Under the pieces are notes generated by a model that was given only the letters and a program-made list of their open reading frames with translations, was not told the DNA's origin and ran no database searches. This document shows, piece after piece, positions 1-8,492 of a DNA stretch of 64,000 bases. Source of the stretch: Halobacteriovorax sp. HLS (lineage in GTDB: Bacteria; Bdellovibrionota; Bacteriovoracia; Bacteriovoracales; Bacteriovoracaceae); assembly GCF_004006665.1 (NCBI RefSeq), contig NZ_QOCL01000003.1, forward strand, positions 705,405-769,404, in the 5' to 3' direction. The position numbers and the translations under genes were made by a program. The first letter of the stretch is position 1, and every line of letters starts with the position of its first letter.

Positions 1-807
1 ACAAAAAAGAAGAAATAAATTTAGCGGATACGCAACACGTGCAATATTCTTTAATAATTCAAATACAGATTCCTTAACCTTCATATGGTCATAGTACTTA
101 TTAATCGCAAAGAAGACGAGAATAAGAAGAGCTGGACCTCCAGCAAAGGCACTAATCAAAAAACGAGGAGCTAAAATCGCTGTGTTCCAAAATGCTCGTC
201 CACCAAGTCCACTATATAGAAATGCGGTTACTGTATGGATAGATACGGCCCAAAAGATTGAGATAAAAACAAAGGGCTTGTAATAATTCTCAGTTGGTTT
301 CTGATTCTTATAGTATTTATAAAGAAGATAACCAGGTATGTGCATATTAAGAACGAGGTAACCATTAAGAACTATAACATCCCATGCCAGAATAGACTGC
401 GGGAAATTGAGTCGTCCTATGAATGGAATAACATGCCAGAAACGATCAGGTCTGCCCATATCAACCATAATAAACATCATACACATGATAATTGCAGATA
501 GAGCGAGAAGCTCTCCAATTATAACAACTTCTTTTACTGCCTTAACTTTAAAAACATAGGCCGGAACAACTAGAAGAACAGCAGCAGCAGCAACACCAAC
601 CAAGAAAGTAAAGTTTGCTATATATGCACCCCAACTAACTTCATCAGATAAATTTGTCACAACGAGTCCATACTCAAGTTGTCGAATATAGAAAAATAGA
701 CCTATTAAACAAGTAACAAATAAACTACCAATCCATATTTTAAAAATCTTGCCACCACTAAAGGCAGCTATTAACATTCGTTTCCAAAAATTTAAATACT
801 CAATCAT
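1..807 (-). CDS. NrfD/PsrC-family quinol-interacting membrane subunit, 3' end cut off by the window
   Basis: Open from an ATG at 805-807 to the window edge without a stop (269 codons), so the C-terminus is missing. The translation is a polytopic membrane protein with several long hydrophobic helices. It contains the segments WGAYIANFTFLVGVAAA and GRPDRFWHV, typical of the NrfD/PsrC/DsrP family, which exchanges electrons with (mena)quinol in the membrane and passes them to a partner Fe-S protein. That partner is encoded just upstream (ends at 818, 10 bases away), and an AAAGGGAAAG ribosome site precedes the start. It is the last gene visible in the octaheme cytochrome operon. Family call is firm; direction of electron flow is inference. 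Confidence 0.88.
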   Translation of the reverse strand, partial: MIEYLNFWKRMLIAAFSGGKIFKIWIGSLFVTCLIGLFFYIRQLEYGLVVTNLSDEVSWGAYIANFTFLVGVAAAAVLLVVPAYVFKVKAVKEVVIIGELLALSAIIMCMMFIMVDMGRPDRFWHVIPFIGRLNFPQSILAWDVIVLNGYLVLNMHIPGYLLYKYYKNQKPTENYYKPFVFISIFWAVSIHTVTAFLYSGLGGRAFWNTAILAPRFLISAFAGGPALLILVFFAINKYYDHMKVKESVFELLKNIARVAYPLNLFLLFC

Positions 808-817
808 AACTTTCCCT

Positions 818-1756
818 TTAATCAAAGTAGTAGAAAAACTGAGGAAGTGTATTAAGCTCTTCTTTTAGAACAAAGACTCTCTTATTCTTAAAGATTTGAT
901 TAACTTCACTTTCAGGGTCTAAGATATTACCAAACTTACGTGCTCCTGTTGGACATGCCTCTAAACAAGCAGGATATTGTCCACTTCTTGAGCGATGTAA
1001 ACAGAAAGTACATTTTTCCATAACACCTTTTGGTCTTATTCTATTACTTAGATATGATTGCTCTGTATTAATCTTAGCTCTATCAATTGTAGGTTCTTTG
1101 AAATTAAAGTGTCTCGCTTCATACGGACAAGCTGTCTGACAGTATCTACAGCCAATACACCAATCGTAATCAACAACAACAATTCCATCTTTCTCTTTCC
1201 AAGTTGCTTCAACTGGACAAACTTTAGTACATGGAGAATTATCACAGTGATTACATTGAACAGGTAAATAGTATTTCCCATCTTTTGGAACAGATTCACC
1301 TTCATAGAATAGAGAACCTTTTTCAGGGTTCATTGTTCCAATAGGCATCTCTAAAACACGTATATAACTTCCAATCTCTTTTGGAATATTGTTTTCTTCA
1401 GCACAAGCTGTTACACATTTTCTACTTCCATTACATGTAGAGAGGTTTAGACAGTATGCATACTTAACACCATCTAGCGGTAAGTGATCACCGACATTGA
1501 CATCAACTCCATACTTGGCCTTAGTTTCTTTAGCAATTCTTTTAAATGCTTTCTCTTTTTGCTTAGGAGTGAGTTCTTTATAATGCTTTTGAAAGAACTT
1601 CTCAAAAGAGAAAGCGTTGACACTCTTAACAGGTGCAACAGTTATTGCAGAGGTACCAAGGGCCGTAGTTATAAAAGATCTTCTCTTAATCTTTTTATTT
1701 AAAGCATTAGTAAAAATATGCTCAATTCTATTATCACTTTTCTTGTCATCACTCAT
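818..1756 (-). CDS. Tat-exported four-cluster ferredoxin subunit (NrfC/HybA/DsrO type)
   Basis: 312 residues. A twin-arginine signal (KRRSFIT, Arg25-Arg26, then a hydrophobic stretch to about residue 48) indicates folded export to the periplasm. Four cysteine groups for [4Fe-4S] clusters are visible: C102-C118, C168-C180 (CNHCDNSPCTKVCP), C200-C210 (CIGCRYCQTACP) and C249-C268 (ending CLEACP). This is the usual partner of NrfD-type membrane proteins and links quinol oxidation or reduction to periplasmic cytochromes. Its ATG overlaps the stop of the tetraheme gene as TAATG, implying translational coupling. The exact subfamily (NrfC, HybA, DsrO) cannot be fixed by eye. Confidence 0.9.
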   Translation of the reverse strand: MSDDKKSDNRIEHIFTNALNKKIKRRSFITTALGTSAITVAPVKSVNAFSFEKFFQKHYKELTPKQKEKAFKRIAKETKAKYGVDVNVGDHLPLDGVKYAYCLNLSTCNGSRKCVTACAEENNIPKEIGSYIRVLEMPIGTMNPEKGSLFYEGESVPKDGKYYLPVQCNHCDNSPCTKVCPVEATWKEKDGIVVVDYDWCIGCRYCQTACPYEARHFNFKEPTIDRAKINTEQSYLSNRIRPKGVMEKCTFCLHRSRSGQYPACLEACPTGARKFGNILDPESEVNQIFKNKRVFVLKEELNTLPQFFYYFD

Positions 1757-2259
1757 TAGTGACCTCCCCCATTATGCTTCTTTCCCTGCGGATGAACTGG
1801 TCCAGGATCAGCCTTCATGAGTCTAAATTTTGGTTTGTGTGGGTTATGACAACTTGTACAAGTAGACTTATACTTTTTACCGCTCCAACTCCCTACCATT
1901 TTCCCATGAATCCCAAGTTCCCAATCACGCTTTTTTTCACCATGACACTGGAAGCACTGGCGATAACTTTGATCAAATCCAATTTTCTCCCCAGTATGAA
2001 GAACTAATTGATTTCGATCACCTTTATCATGGCAAGAATAACAATTCTTAATATTATCATGGTGCTTAAATTCTAATCTTTCATGTGGAGTAGCTAGAGG
2101 TAATTCATTAATCTTATCATGAGTGAAATCTCCATGACATTTCATACATGGAAAGTTCTTTATAGACAGTCCCCTACTTTCTATCTCAACAAGATCATCA
2201 GCAATAACAACACTGGACAAGAGTACAAATGCAATAGTGATTCTCTTTATTATTTTCAT
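1756..2259 (-). CDS. Periplasmic tetraheme cytochrome c
   Basis: 167 residues with a cleavable signal peptide (ends near IADD, about residue 21) and four CXXCH heme motifs: CMKCH, CYSCH, CFQCH and CTSCH. Additional histidines (HERLEFKHH, HGKMVGSW, HPQGKKHNGGGH) could serve as distal ligands. Unlike NapC/NrfH-type tetrahemes there is no retained membrane anchor or long extension, so it is probably a soluble shuttle between the Fe-S/NrfD pair and the octaheme protein. Encoded between them in one operon; 2 bases separate it from the upstream gene. Confidence 0.88.
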   Translation of the reverse strand: MKIIKRITIAFVLLSSVVIADDLVEIESRGLSIKNFPCMKCHGDFTHDKINELPLATPHERLEFKHHDNIKNCYSCHDKGDRNQLVLHTGEKIGFDQSYRQCFQCHGEKKRDWELGIHGKMVGSWSGKKYKSTCTSCHNPHKPKFRLMKADPGPVHPQGKKHNGGGH

Positions 2260-2261
2260 TA

Positions 2262-2717
2262 TTATCCTAAGTTATGTCCCAAGACTTTTTCACGATTAAC
2301 GCCTAAAACTTTTTTGGCAAGCTCTTCCATTAACCATTCATCATAATCTTCTTGATAATGGTTCTGGGGAAACTCTACAGAATAGGCCTTTACAGACCCC
2401 ATATACTTTTGAGTTTCTTCACTGGCCATAAAGATTTCGGCCACAAACTTCTTTCCGTGTGGAAGAAGTGCTGCGTATAAGCTAACACCTGAAGTAGTGA
2501 GCCCTTGTTCCTCATCAATATTCACTGGCCCATCAATATTGATAAAAGGCCAGTGCATAAGTAGGTAGATTGCTGATATCTCTTTTGCGAATTGAGGTTT
2601 TACACCCTTGTCTTCATCGGCGAGGATAAAGCCCTTGTTTTCGGGCATATCCTTAACCGCTTGAGAGATATCAGTAATAGTAATTTGCTCATCTAAAACG
2701 AGATGTTCTTCACTCAT
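2262..2717 (-). CDS. Unknown soluble protein inside the octaheme cytochrome operon
   Basis: 151 residues with no signal peptide, membrane helix or cysteine pattern, so probably cytoplasmic. It is acidic and mixed alpha/beta in appearance, with the segment FAKEISAIYLLMHWPFINIDGP. I do not recognise a family. The start overlaps the stop of the octaheme cytochrome gene as TAATG, and the tetraheme gene follows after 2 bases, so it is co-translated with exported redox proteins although itself not exported. A chaperone, proofreading or assembly role for the Tat Fe-S subunit or the cytochromes would fit, but that is only inference from position. Confidence 0.75.
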   Translation of the reverse strand: MSEEHLVLDEQITITDISQAVKDMPENKGFILADEDKGVKPQFAKEISAIYLLMHWPFINIDGPVNIDEEQGLTTSGVSLYAALLPHGKKFVAEIFMASEETQKYMGSVKAYSVEFPQNHYQEDYDEWLMEELAKKVLGVNREKVLGHNLG

Positions 2718-4147
2718 TATTTCTCGTACCTTTTCTTAAAGTCTTCAGCATTCTTCTTTCTCTTAGCTCTTTCTTTGTCAGACATTTTACCTAAGAACCA
2801 CTTGTGATTTTCTTGATTAAGAACTTCATCAATTACTTTCTTAAGATTCTTACCATCTTTTTGAACTTTAGCATCAGAGTCTGCCATTGCTTCTTTAGCA
2901 AGTTTCTTAAGCTTAGGAATTAGCTTTGCATAGAAATGCTTTGCAACTTCATAAGTACCATGCCAGTGAGTATAGTCAGGCCCCATCATGGCCGCACCAT
3001 GACGTGCTCTTCTTCCTTCGTGGTGCCAGATCTCGAACCAAATAAAGTCTAACTCATTAGAGAACTTAACTGGGTTAAGAAGTGGTTGAGCTGCTGCCAT
3101 AAGCTTTAAACCTGGCTTAGCAAATTTTTCATTATAAAGTTCAACTAAGGCATCATACTGAGTGTAGAAGTTGTCTACATAGCTACCATTGTGACAACTG
3201 AGACAAACATTTTTCATGTTCTTTCTTCTAGTTTTCCAGTTAATATGCTGTCCAGGAAGACCTAGCTTCTTATCTGAAACTTCAGGTCTAATTGAAACCG
3301 CTGGTCTATTATTCCATGAAATTCTTAAACCAACATCGTGAGTAACAGGCATATCTTTAGTTGCAGACATGTGACAAGTAGCACAAGTTGGTGCGGCATT
3401 GTAATCTTGCCCAGGAATCCATTTACCATTGTCCATATTCATCTTGTCTTTATTAGCGTAGTAAGCAATACCGTGCTTAGACTCTTTATAGATTTCCATT
3501 TGAGGATGATCTGGTCCCATGTGACATTTACCACAGTTTTCAGGGTTTCTGGCCTGCTCAACAGAGAACTTATGTCTTGAGTGACAAGCTGAACATGAAC
3601 CACGTGAACCATCTGGGTTTAGTCGTCCAATACCTGTATTTGGCCAAGTTGCAGGGTCAAGCTTTCCGCCTTTAAGAACCTTCACCTCAGAACCATGACA
3701 TTGCCAACAACCATTTACAGCTGCTGCAGAGTTACCTTCAGGGAATGCAGGTGTTACAAATCCACTATTACCTTCAACAACTTCAGCAAGAACATTATCA
3801 AGAGAACCTAAGATCTTCGCAGCTTGTGCGTGATGTGACTCAGAGAACTCCTTAACTTCATGTGAGTGACATTTCGAACAGTCTTTAGGAGAAACGATGA
3901 TTGAAATACGTTCACCATGATGCATAAACTGATCTTTATCGGTCGCTTGTGCTTGGTGACATTCATAACATCCAACCTTTCCTCTAAAGTGCTTTGAAGC
4001 ACCCCACATCTCAACAATAGCAGGCGATGTCTTTTGGTGACATTCCATACATTTCTTTGATTTGTTTGAAAGTTTGTCTAATTTTCCAGATGCCTGGACC
4101 TGTAGTGTGAGCAGCATCACTGCTACGAAATAGAAGATTCTTTTCAT
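2717..4147 (-). CDS. Octaheme cytochrome c, hydroxylamine oxidoreductase (HAO/epsilon-Hao) family
   Basis: About 476 residues: signal peptide (to QVQA, residue 19), then eight CXXCH motifs between residues 33 and about 318 (CMECH, CYECH, CSKCH, CWQCH, CSACH, CGKCH, CATCH, CLSCH), then a heme-free helical C-terminus with GPDYTHWHGTYEVAKHFY. Eight hemes plus a helical tail is the HAO architecture. Known relatives either oxidise hydroxylamine or, in the epsilon-Hao branch, are implicated in nitrite reduction to ammonia. Neighbouring quinol-linked subunits favour a reductase, but this is inference. The start is set at the ATG at 4145-4147, six bases after AAGGG; an ATG six bases upstream abuts that ribosome site and is less likely. 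Confidence 0.88.
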   Translation of the reverse strand: MKRIFYFVAVMLLTLQVQASGKLDKLSNKSKKCMECHQKTSPAIVEMWGASKHFRGKVGCYECHQAQATDKDQFMHHGERISIIVSPKDCSKCHSHEVKEFSESHHAQAAKILGSLDNVLAEVVEGNSGFVTPAFPEGNSAAAVNGCWQCHGSEVKVLKGGKLDPATWPNTGIGRLNPDGSRGSCSACHSRHKFSVEQARNPENCGKCHMGPDHPQMEIYKESKHGIAYYANKDKMNMDNGKWIPGQDYNAAPTCATCHMSATKDMPVTHDVGLRISWNNRPAVSIRPEVSDKKLGLPGQHINWKTRRKNMKNVCLSCHNGSYVDNFYTQYDALVELYNEKFAKPGLKLMAAAQPLLNPVKFSNELDFIWFEIWHHEGRRARHGAAMMGPDYTHWHGTYEVAKHFYAKLIPKLKKLAKEAMADSDAKVQKDGKNLKKVIDEVLNQENHKWFLGKMSDKERAKRKKNAEDFKKRYEK

Positions 4148-4254
4148 AAACATCCCTTTTTAAATATCTATTAAACTATTATAATTTTACTATTTTATCG
4201 GTCCATAATAGTCTAAAAGTAATTGTCATGGAAATGTAGAAGCCATATAAATAT

Positions 4255-4268
4255 ATGATATATATCAG
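4255..4268. promoter_or_regulatory. Candidate FNR/NnrR-type operator between divergent respiratory operons
   Basis: The 12-base perfect palindrome TGATATATATCA lies at 4256-4267. With its flanks it matches 8 of the 10 defined positions of the FNR consensus TTGAT-N4-ATCAA. It is nearly central in the 240-base gap between the octaheme cytochrome operon (minus) and the cytochrome maturation operon (plus). On the minus strand a TATAAT (4178-4183) lies between it and the cytochrome start. AT-rich DNA makes chance palindromes likelier, so confidence is moderate. Confidence 0.42.
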
Positions 4269-4388
4269 CTAAATTTCAAAATGTTTTTCATTTCATGATG
4301 TAGCTCATACTTTAACTGAAAATATTGGTCATAATGTCAAAATCGAAAAAAACATAGTTCAAAAATCAGAACTTTTATAGGATTTCTT

Positions 4389-4949
4389 GTGAAAATATTC
4401 ATTTTAATAATTACTACTATCTTTACTTCATCTTGCCTTAAGGAAGATTTAAGTTATGAAGTCTATAGGAGTAAAAAAGAAATATCATCAACTACACAAA
4501 TGAGTGCCAATGCAGAAGGAATTCAAAAAGAAAATGACAGCTCTCTAAAATGGAGCGCACCACAACAGTGGAAAGAAAAAGAAACGAATAGTATAAGAAT
4601 AGGAAGTTATGACCTCCCGAGCATTGGTGATAAAAAAGCGGAGCTTTCTATCATCATTCTCGCAGGTGACGGTGGTGGTATAACACCAAACCTAAATAGA
4701 TGGAGAGGTCAGATTGGACTTGAACAAAGTGACAAAAAAACAATCGAAAGCACTCTCGAGAAGATCACAGGAAAATTAGGTATTTTTCAATTCACACAAA
4801 TCACTAATCAAGATAAATCAATTCTTGCAGCTTTTATTATGAATAAGGGAAAAACTATTTACGTAAAGGCCACGGGACATAAAGATGTTCTAGATAATCA
4901 GAGAGATCTTTTTCTCGAATTCATAAAAGGGATTTATGAAAGTAAATAA
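4389..4949 (+). CDS. Small lipoprotein at the head of the cytochrome maturation operon
   Basis: 186 residues from a GTG start preceded by ATAGGA. A lipoprotein signal peptide ends in the lipobox SSC (Cys16). After a polar linker, the segment WSAPQQWKEKETNSIRIGSYDLP leads into a compact alpha/beta domain with AELSIIILAGDGGGITPNLNRWRGQIGL. I do not recognise it with certainty, although it recalls small lipoproteins found beside ResB/ResC genes in delta-proteobacteria. The 3' end overlaps the resB gene by 14 bases, so it probably belongs to System II cytochrome c maturation or to the respiratory chain served by it. Confidence 0.7.
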   Translation: MKIFILIITTIFTSSCLKEDLSYEVYRSKKEISSTTQMSANAEGIQKENDSSLKWSAPQQWKEKETNSIRIGSYDLPSIGDKKAELSIIILAGDGGGITPNLNRWRGQIGLEQSDKKTIESTLEKITGKLGIFQFTQITNQDKSILAAFIMNKGKTIYVKATGHKDVLDNQRDLFLEFIKGIYESK

Positions 4950-6048
4950 GTTTTTAAAATCTTTATCAGATACTAGGATTTTTTTCTGGGCGACACTATG
5001 GCTAATAGTTCTTCTCTTCGTAGGGACTATTGCTCAAAAAGATATTGGTCTTTACCAAGCACAAGAAAGATATTTTTCATCATTTATTATTCTACTTGGA
5101 GGCTTTCTACCAATGCCAGGTGGTGCGATTACAATGGGTGTAATCTTTGTAGGATTATTATCAAAACTTATCTATAAAACCCCTCTGACAATCAAAAATT
5201 CAGGAATTGCCATCACTCACCTCGGTTCTTTTCTTTTACTAACTGGAGGACTTTTAACTGGTCTATTTAGTTTTGAAGGAAATATGGTAATCCCTGAAGG
5301 TCAATCTGTTAATTTTTTCAAAGACTATCATAAATTAGAAGTTGCGATTATTGATACAAGCCCAAAAGATGAAGATATCACCTATGCTTTTTCTCAAGGG
5401 TATTTAAAAAAAGGTAATAGTATTTCTATAGATGAAATTCCATTTAAAATAACTATATTAGATTACTGTAGAAATTGTAACATTCTTCCAATCACTAAAG
5501 AAGTTGACGAGAGTTTTCAAGGCTTTGCAAAGAGATTCGAACTTTCTGAAAAAGAATTAGAAATAGAAGATGGTGACAATAGAGCGGGAATGCTTATACA
5601 AATTGACGGCTCAGATAACGACGGAAAATATTTAAATGTAGAGTACATGCCTGTCGCTCAAACAATTAAGGCAAATAATAAGATTTACAAAATAGAACTT
5701 AGACATAAACGCTATAGACTTCCTTTTGAAATTGAGCTTATTGATTTTGATAAACAAATGTACGCAGCAACCTCTATGGCCAAGAGCTATAAGTCTGTAG
5801 TCAGATTAAAAGATGGAAAGTTAAAACAAAGAACAGTGATTCAAATGAATGAGCCTCTAAGATATAAAGGTTACACTTTTTATCAATCCTCATTCATCGA
5901 ACAGGACGGTTCACAAACAACTATACTTGCAACAGTTAAAAATATAGGAAGAATGTTTCCGTATATTTCAAGTATCATTATTTGTATAGGACTGCTCATT
6001 CACCTGCTTTTAAACTCTAAGAAACTTTTCACTAAGAGAACAGAATGA
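4936..6048 (+). CDS. resB: ResB/CcsB-type System II cytochrome c biogenesis protein
   Basis: 370 residues with the ResB layout: N-terminal helices (first at about 15-32, ending near VGTIAQKDIG), further helices up to about residue 120, a large periplasmic domain containing CRNCNILP, and a last helix near residue 345. ResB works with CcsA/ResC to move heme across the membrane and attach it to exported apocytochromes. The reading frame overlaps the upstream lipoprotein by 14 bases and the downstream CcsA gene by 4 (ATGA). Placed opposite an operon with at least twelve CXXCH motifs, it is presumably their maturation factor. Confidence 0.88.
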   Translation: MKVNKFLKSLSDTRIFFWATLWLIVLLFVGTIAQKDIGLYQAQERYFSSFIILLGGFLPMPGGAITMGVIFVGLLSKLIYKTPLTIKNSGIAITHLGSFLLLTGGLLTGLFSFEGNMVIPEGQSVNFFKDYHKLEVAIIDTSPKDEDITYAFSQGYLKKGNSISIDEIPFKITILDYCRNCNILPITKEVDESFQGFAKRFELSEKELEIEDGDNRAGMLIQIDGSDNDGKYLNVEYMPVAQTIKANNKIYKIELRHKRYRLPFEIELIDFDKQMYAATSMAKSYKSVVRLKDGKLKQRTVIQMNEPLRYKGYTFYQSSFIEQDGSQTTILATVKNIGRMFPYISSIIICIGLLIHLLLNSKKLFTKRTE

Positions 6049-7916
6049 AATATATAACAGCAGCTATACTTCTATTATTATCTTTCAATAGTTTTTCAAA
6101 AGTAAATCTAGCAATGGAGAGCTTTGGAAAAATACCGATTTTACATGAAGGAAGAGTTAAGCCTCTAGACACATTTGCAAGGACTAACCTTCTGATGGTT
6201 TATGAAAAATCTAAGCTAAAAGAGCTTAGTGCTATCGAGTGGTTGGCCGAACTTATTTTTGATCCAAATGTCGCTTACAAAAGAAGAATATTCAAGATTA
6301 GAAACTCAGATACTGTAAAGGCCCTAAGTCTTACTGCAGATAAAACTCATAATTACACTTTCATTGAAGTCTCTACTGCCATTAATAATGAAAGTAAACT
6401 TATCTCAGAAATCTCAAACATAGAAAAGAAACTGAGATCCCCTACACAACAACAAATTTTTGAACTTTATTATAAAGTTTCGACAATATTTGAAATTTCA
6501 CGTTCAGTTTCACTAATAATTCCACAGTTTAAAATCCCTTCAAAAGATTATGCTCAGAAGCTTGATCTTCCTTTTGGTACTTCATTGACTTACTTACAAG
6601 TTTTAAAAAGAAAAGCAATTTTTGAAAAACTTGCTGGAAAAATTTATGAAAACACAAATGGATTCGCACCACAAGAACATGCGCTTTTAGCTCTTGGTCG
6701 TAGCCTAGAAGTTGTTGCATCTGATACTTACACTAAGATATTTAGAATCGTACCTCCACAAGTGGGAAATAAAATTGATAGTGAATGGCATTCTCCTTGG
6801 CAAACAGTACAAGGAGGACACGGCAATCCTTTGACAGCAAAATACTTCGAGAAGTGGGCGAAAATGTACACGGCCTATATGGCAAAAGATATTGATGCGT
6901 TTGAAGAGTTCAGTTTATCAGTATATGAGAGCTCAAAAGAGCTTAGCAAGCAAGTCGTTAACTCTAAAAAGCTTGACTGGGAGTTTAACTACAGCAAATG
7001 GGATCTTTTTACAAAATCAGTAACATTATACATCCTGGCCTTCCTACTTCTTTGTTTTAGCTGGTTATTTTGGAAAAAGATCTTAGAAAAAGTTTCTTTC
7101 GCACTAATGAGTTTTGGCGGCGTTCTTCATGGGTTAAATCTAACTTTAAGATGTATCATAATGGATCGTCCACCTGTAACAACCCTCTATGAATCTATCA
7201 TCTTTGTTGCCTTTATATGTATCTTTGGCGCTATTTTAATAGAAAGAAAGAGAAAAGATGGACTTGGAACATTTGTTGGTACAACACTCGGAACGATTTT
7301 ACTATTTGTTAGCTTTGGTTATGAAAAAGACGGCGATAGTATGGGAATGCTGGCCGCTGTTTTAGACACTAACTTTTGGTTAGCAACTCACGTAGTAACA
7401 ATCACCATTGGATACGGTTGCGCATTTGTTTCAAGCATACTTGCTCATGTCTATCTATTTCAAAAGTACATCAAATATCAAAGATCTGATGTGTCCTTTG
7501 ATATTAAAGACACATTAAAGAATATGCATGGCTCTGTTCTATTTGCTCTTTTCTTTACAGTCTTAGGGACAATTTTAGGCGGTATCTGGGCAGATCAGTC
7601 ATGGGGAAGGTTCTGGGGCTGGGATCCAAAAGAAAATGGAGCAATGCTTATTTGTATGTGGCTTCTTTGGGTTGTGCATGGGAACCTGACAAAGTATTTT
7701 AAAGATATTGAATATGCATTTTTAACAGCTCTAACTAGCATTATAGTTGTACTAGCTTGGTTTGGTGTAAATCTCTTAAACGTAGGTCTTCACTCCTATG
7801 GATTCACTGAGAGTATCGCAACAAATATTGCTCTTTTTACAATTATTGAGTTAGTAGTTTGTGGTGGGATTTACGGGGTTTTAAAGTTTCAAAAAAAGGA
7901 ATTAAGCGGAAATTAA
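6045..7916 (+). CDS. resC: CcsA/ResC-type cytochrome c synthetase subunit with N-terminal extension
   Basis: 623 residues. A signal-like N-terminus (to FSK, about residue 19) leads into a periplasmic region starting GKIPILHEGRVKPLDTFAR, seen in large CcsA proteins of delta- and epsilon-proteobacteria. From about residue 330 there are multiple membrane helices with the heme-handling WWD motif WGRFWGWDPKENGAML. Histidines flanking it (for example in THVVTITIGYG and LHSYGF) match the usual heme ligands. With ResB it forms the System II holocytochrome c synthase. It starts in the last codons of resB and is followed after one base by the thioredoxin-like gene. Confidence 0.92.
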   Translation: MKYITAAILLLLSFNSFSKVNLAMESFGKIPILHEGRVKPLDTFARTNLLMVYEKSKLKELSAIEWLAELIFDPNVAYKRRIFKIRNSDTVKALSLTADKTHNYTFIEVSTAINNESKLISEISNIEKKLRSPTQQQIFELYYKVSTIFEISRSVSLIIPQFKIPSKDYAQKLDLPFGTSLTYLQVLKRKAIFEKLAGKIYENTNGFAPQEHALLALGRSLEVVASDTYTKIFRIVPPQVGNKIDSEWHSPWQTVQGGHGNPLTAKYFEKWAKMYTAYMAKDIDAFEEFSLSVYESSKELSKQVVNSKKLDWEFNYSKWDLFTKSVTLYILAFLLLCFSWLFWKKILEKVSFALMSFGGVLHGLNLTLRCIIMDRPPVTTLYESIIFVAFICIFGAILIERKRKDGLGTFVGTTLGTILLFVSFGYEKDGDSMGMLAAVLDTNFWLATHVVTITIGYGCAFVSSILAHVYLFQKYIKYQRSDVSFDIKDTLKNMHGSVLFALFFTVLGTILGGIWADQSWGRFWGWDPKENGAMLICMWLLWVVHGNLTKYFKDIEYAFLTALTSIIVVLAWFGVNLLNVGLHSYGFTESIATNIALFTIIELVVCGGIYGVLKFQKKELSGN

Positions 7917-7917
7917 T

Positions 7918-8478
7918 ATGAAGCAGATACTAATTATAATTACTGTCACTATTACTATATTTGGACTGGGGTATTTTTTGGACTCATCCTCTATTCCGAC
8001 TCAAGTCAGTATAGAACAAGAGCATGATGAAATAATTAATACTAAAATTGCTCTTCCACAGTTTAAATTCAATGATCTTGAAGGGACTCAACAAGATATT
8101 ACAAAATTCCAGGGAAAGAAGATTATTTTAAATTTCTGGGCAACATGGTGTGGACCTTGTAAAGAAGAGTTTCCAGAGATGCTAGAAATCTTAAAAGAGG
8201 ATAACAACACAGTTCTAGTAGCAATTTCTAACGATGCAAACAAAATTGAAGTTCAAAAGTTTATAAAAAAACTTAAAACAGAAGCAATTGATCTAGAGAG
8301 CGAACGCGTCTTTATTGGATTCGATCCGAATAAAGAGATTTCGTCAGAATTATTTAATGTACTAAGACTACCTGAGACATTTATTATAGATTCACAAATG
8401 AATATTATTCGTAAAGTGATAGGAAGCTATCACTGGACCAATAAAGATATGCACAAATTTATTAAAGAAATGAACTAA
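7918..8478 (+). CDS. Membrane-anchored thioredoxin-like protein (ResA/TlpA/CcsX type)
   Basis: 186 residues: one N-terminal membrane anchor (residues 4-23), then a thioredoxin fold with the active site NFWATWCGPCKEEFPEM. The CxxC pair would reduce the CXXCH thiols of apocytochromes in the periplasm before heme ligation, the usual job of ResA/CcsX. It immediately follows the ResB and CcsA genes, which supports this over a general disulfide role. The cis-proline region (RLPETFIID) is present, so the enzyme looks intact. Confidence 0.9.
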   Translation: MKQILIIITVTITIFGLGYFLDSSSIPTQVSIEQEHDEIINTKIALPQFKFNDLEGTQQDITKFQGKKIILNFWATWCGPCKEEFPEMLEILKEDNNTVLVAISNDANKIEVQKFIKKLKTEAIDLESERVFIGFDPNKEISSELFNVLRLPETFIIDSQMNIIRKVIGSYHWTNKDMHKFIKEMN

Positions 8479-8492
8479 CATACGGAGTAAAT

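Noticed and set aside
4325..4340. TTGGTCATAATGTCAA as a second FNR/CRP-like site
   Set aside because: The half-sites are spaced by six rather than four bases and only partly inverted; the palindrome at 4255-4268 is much better.
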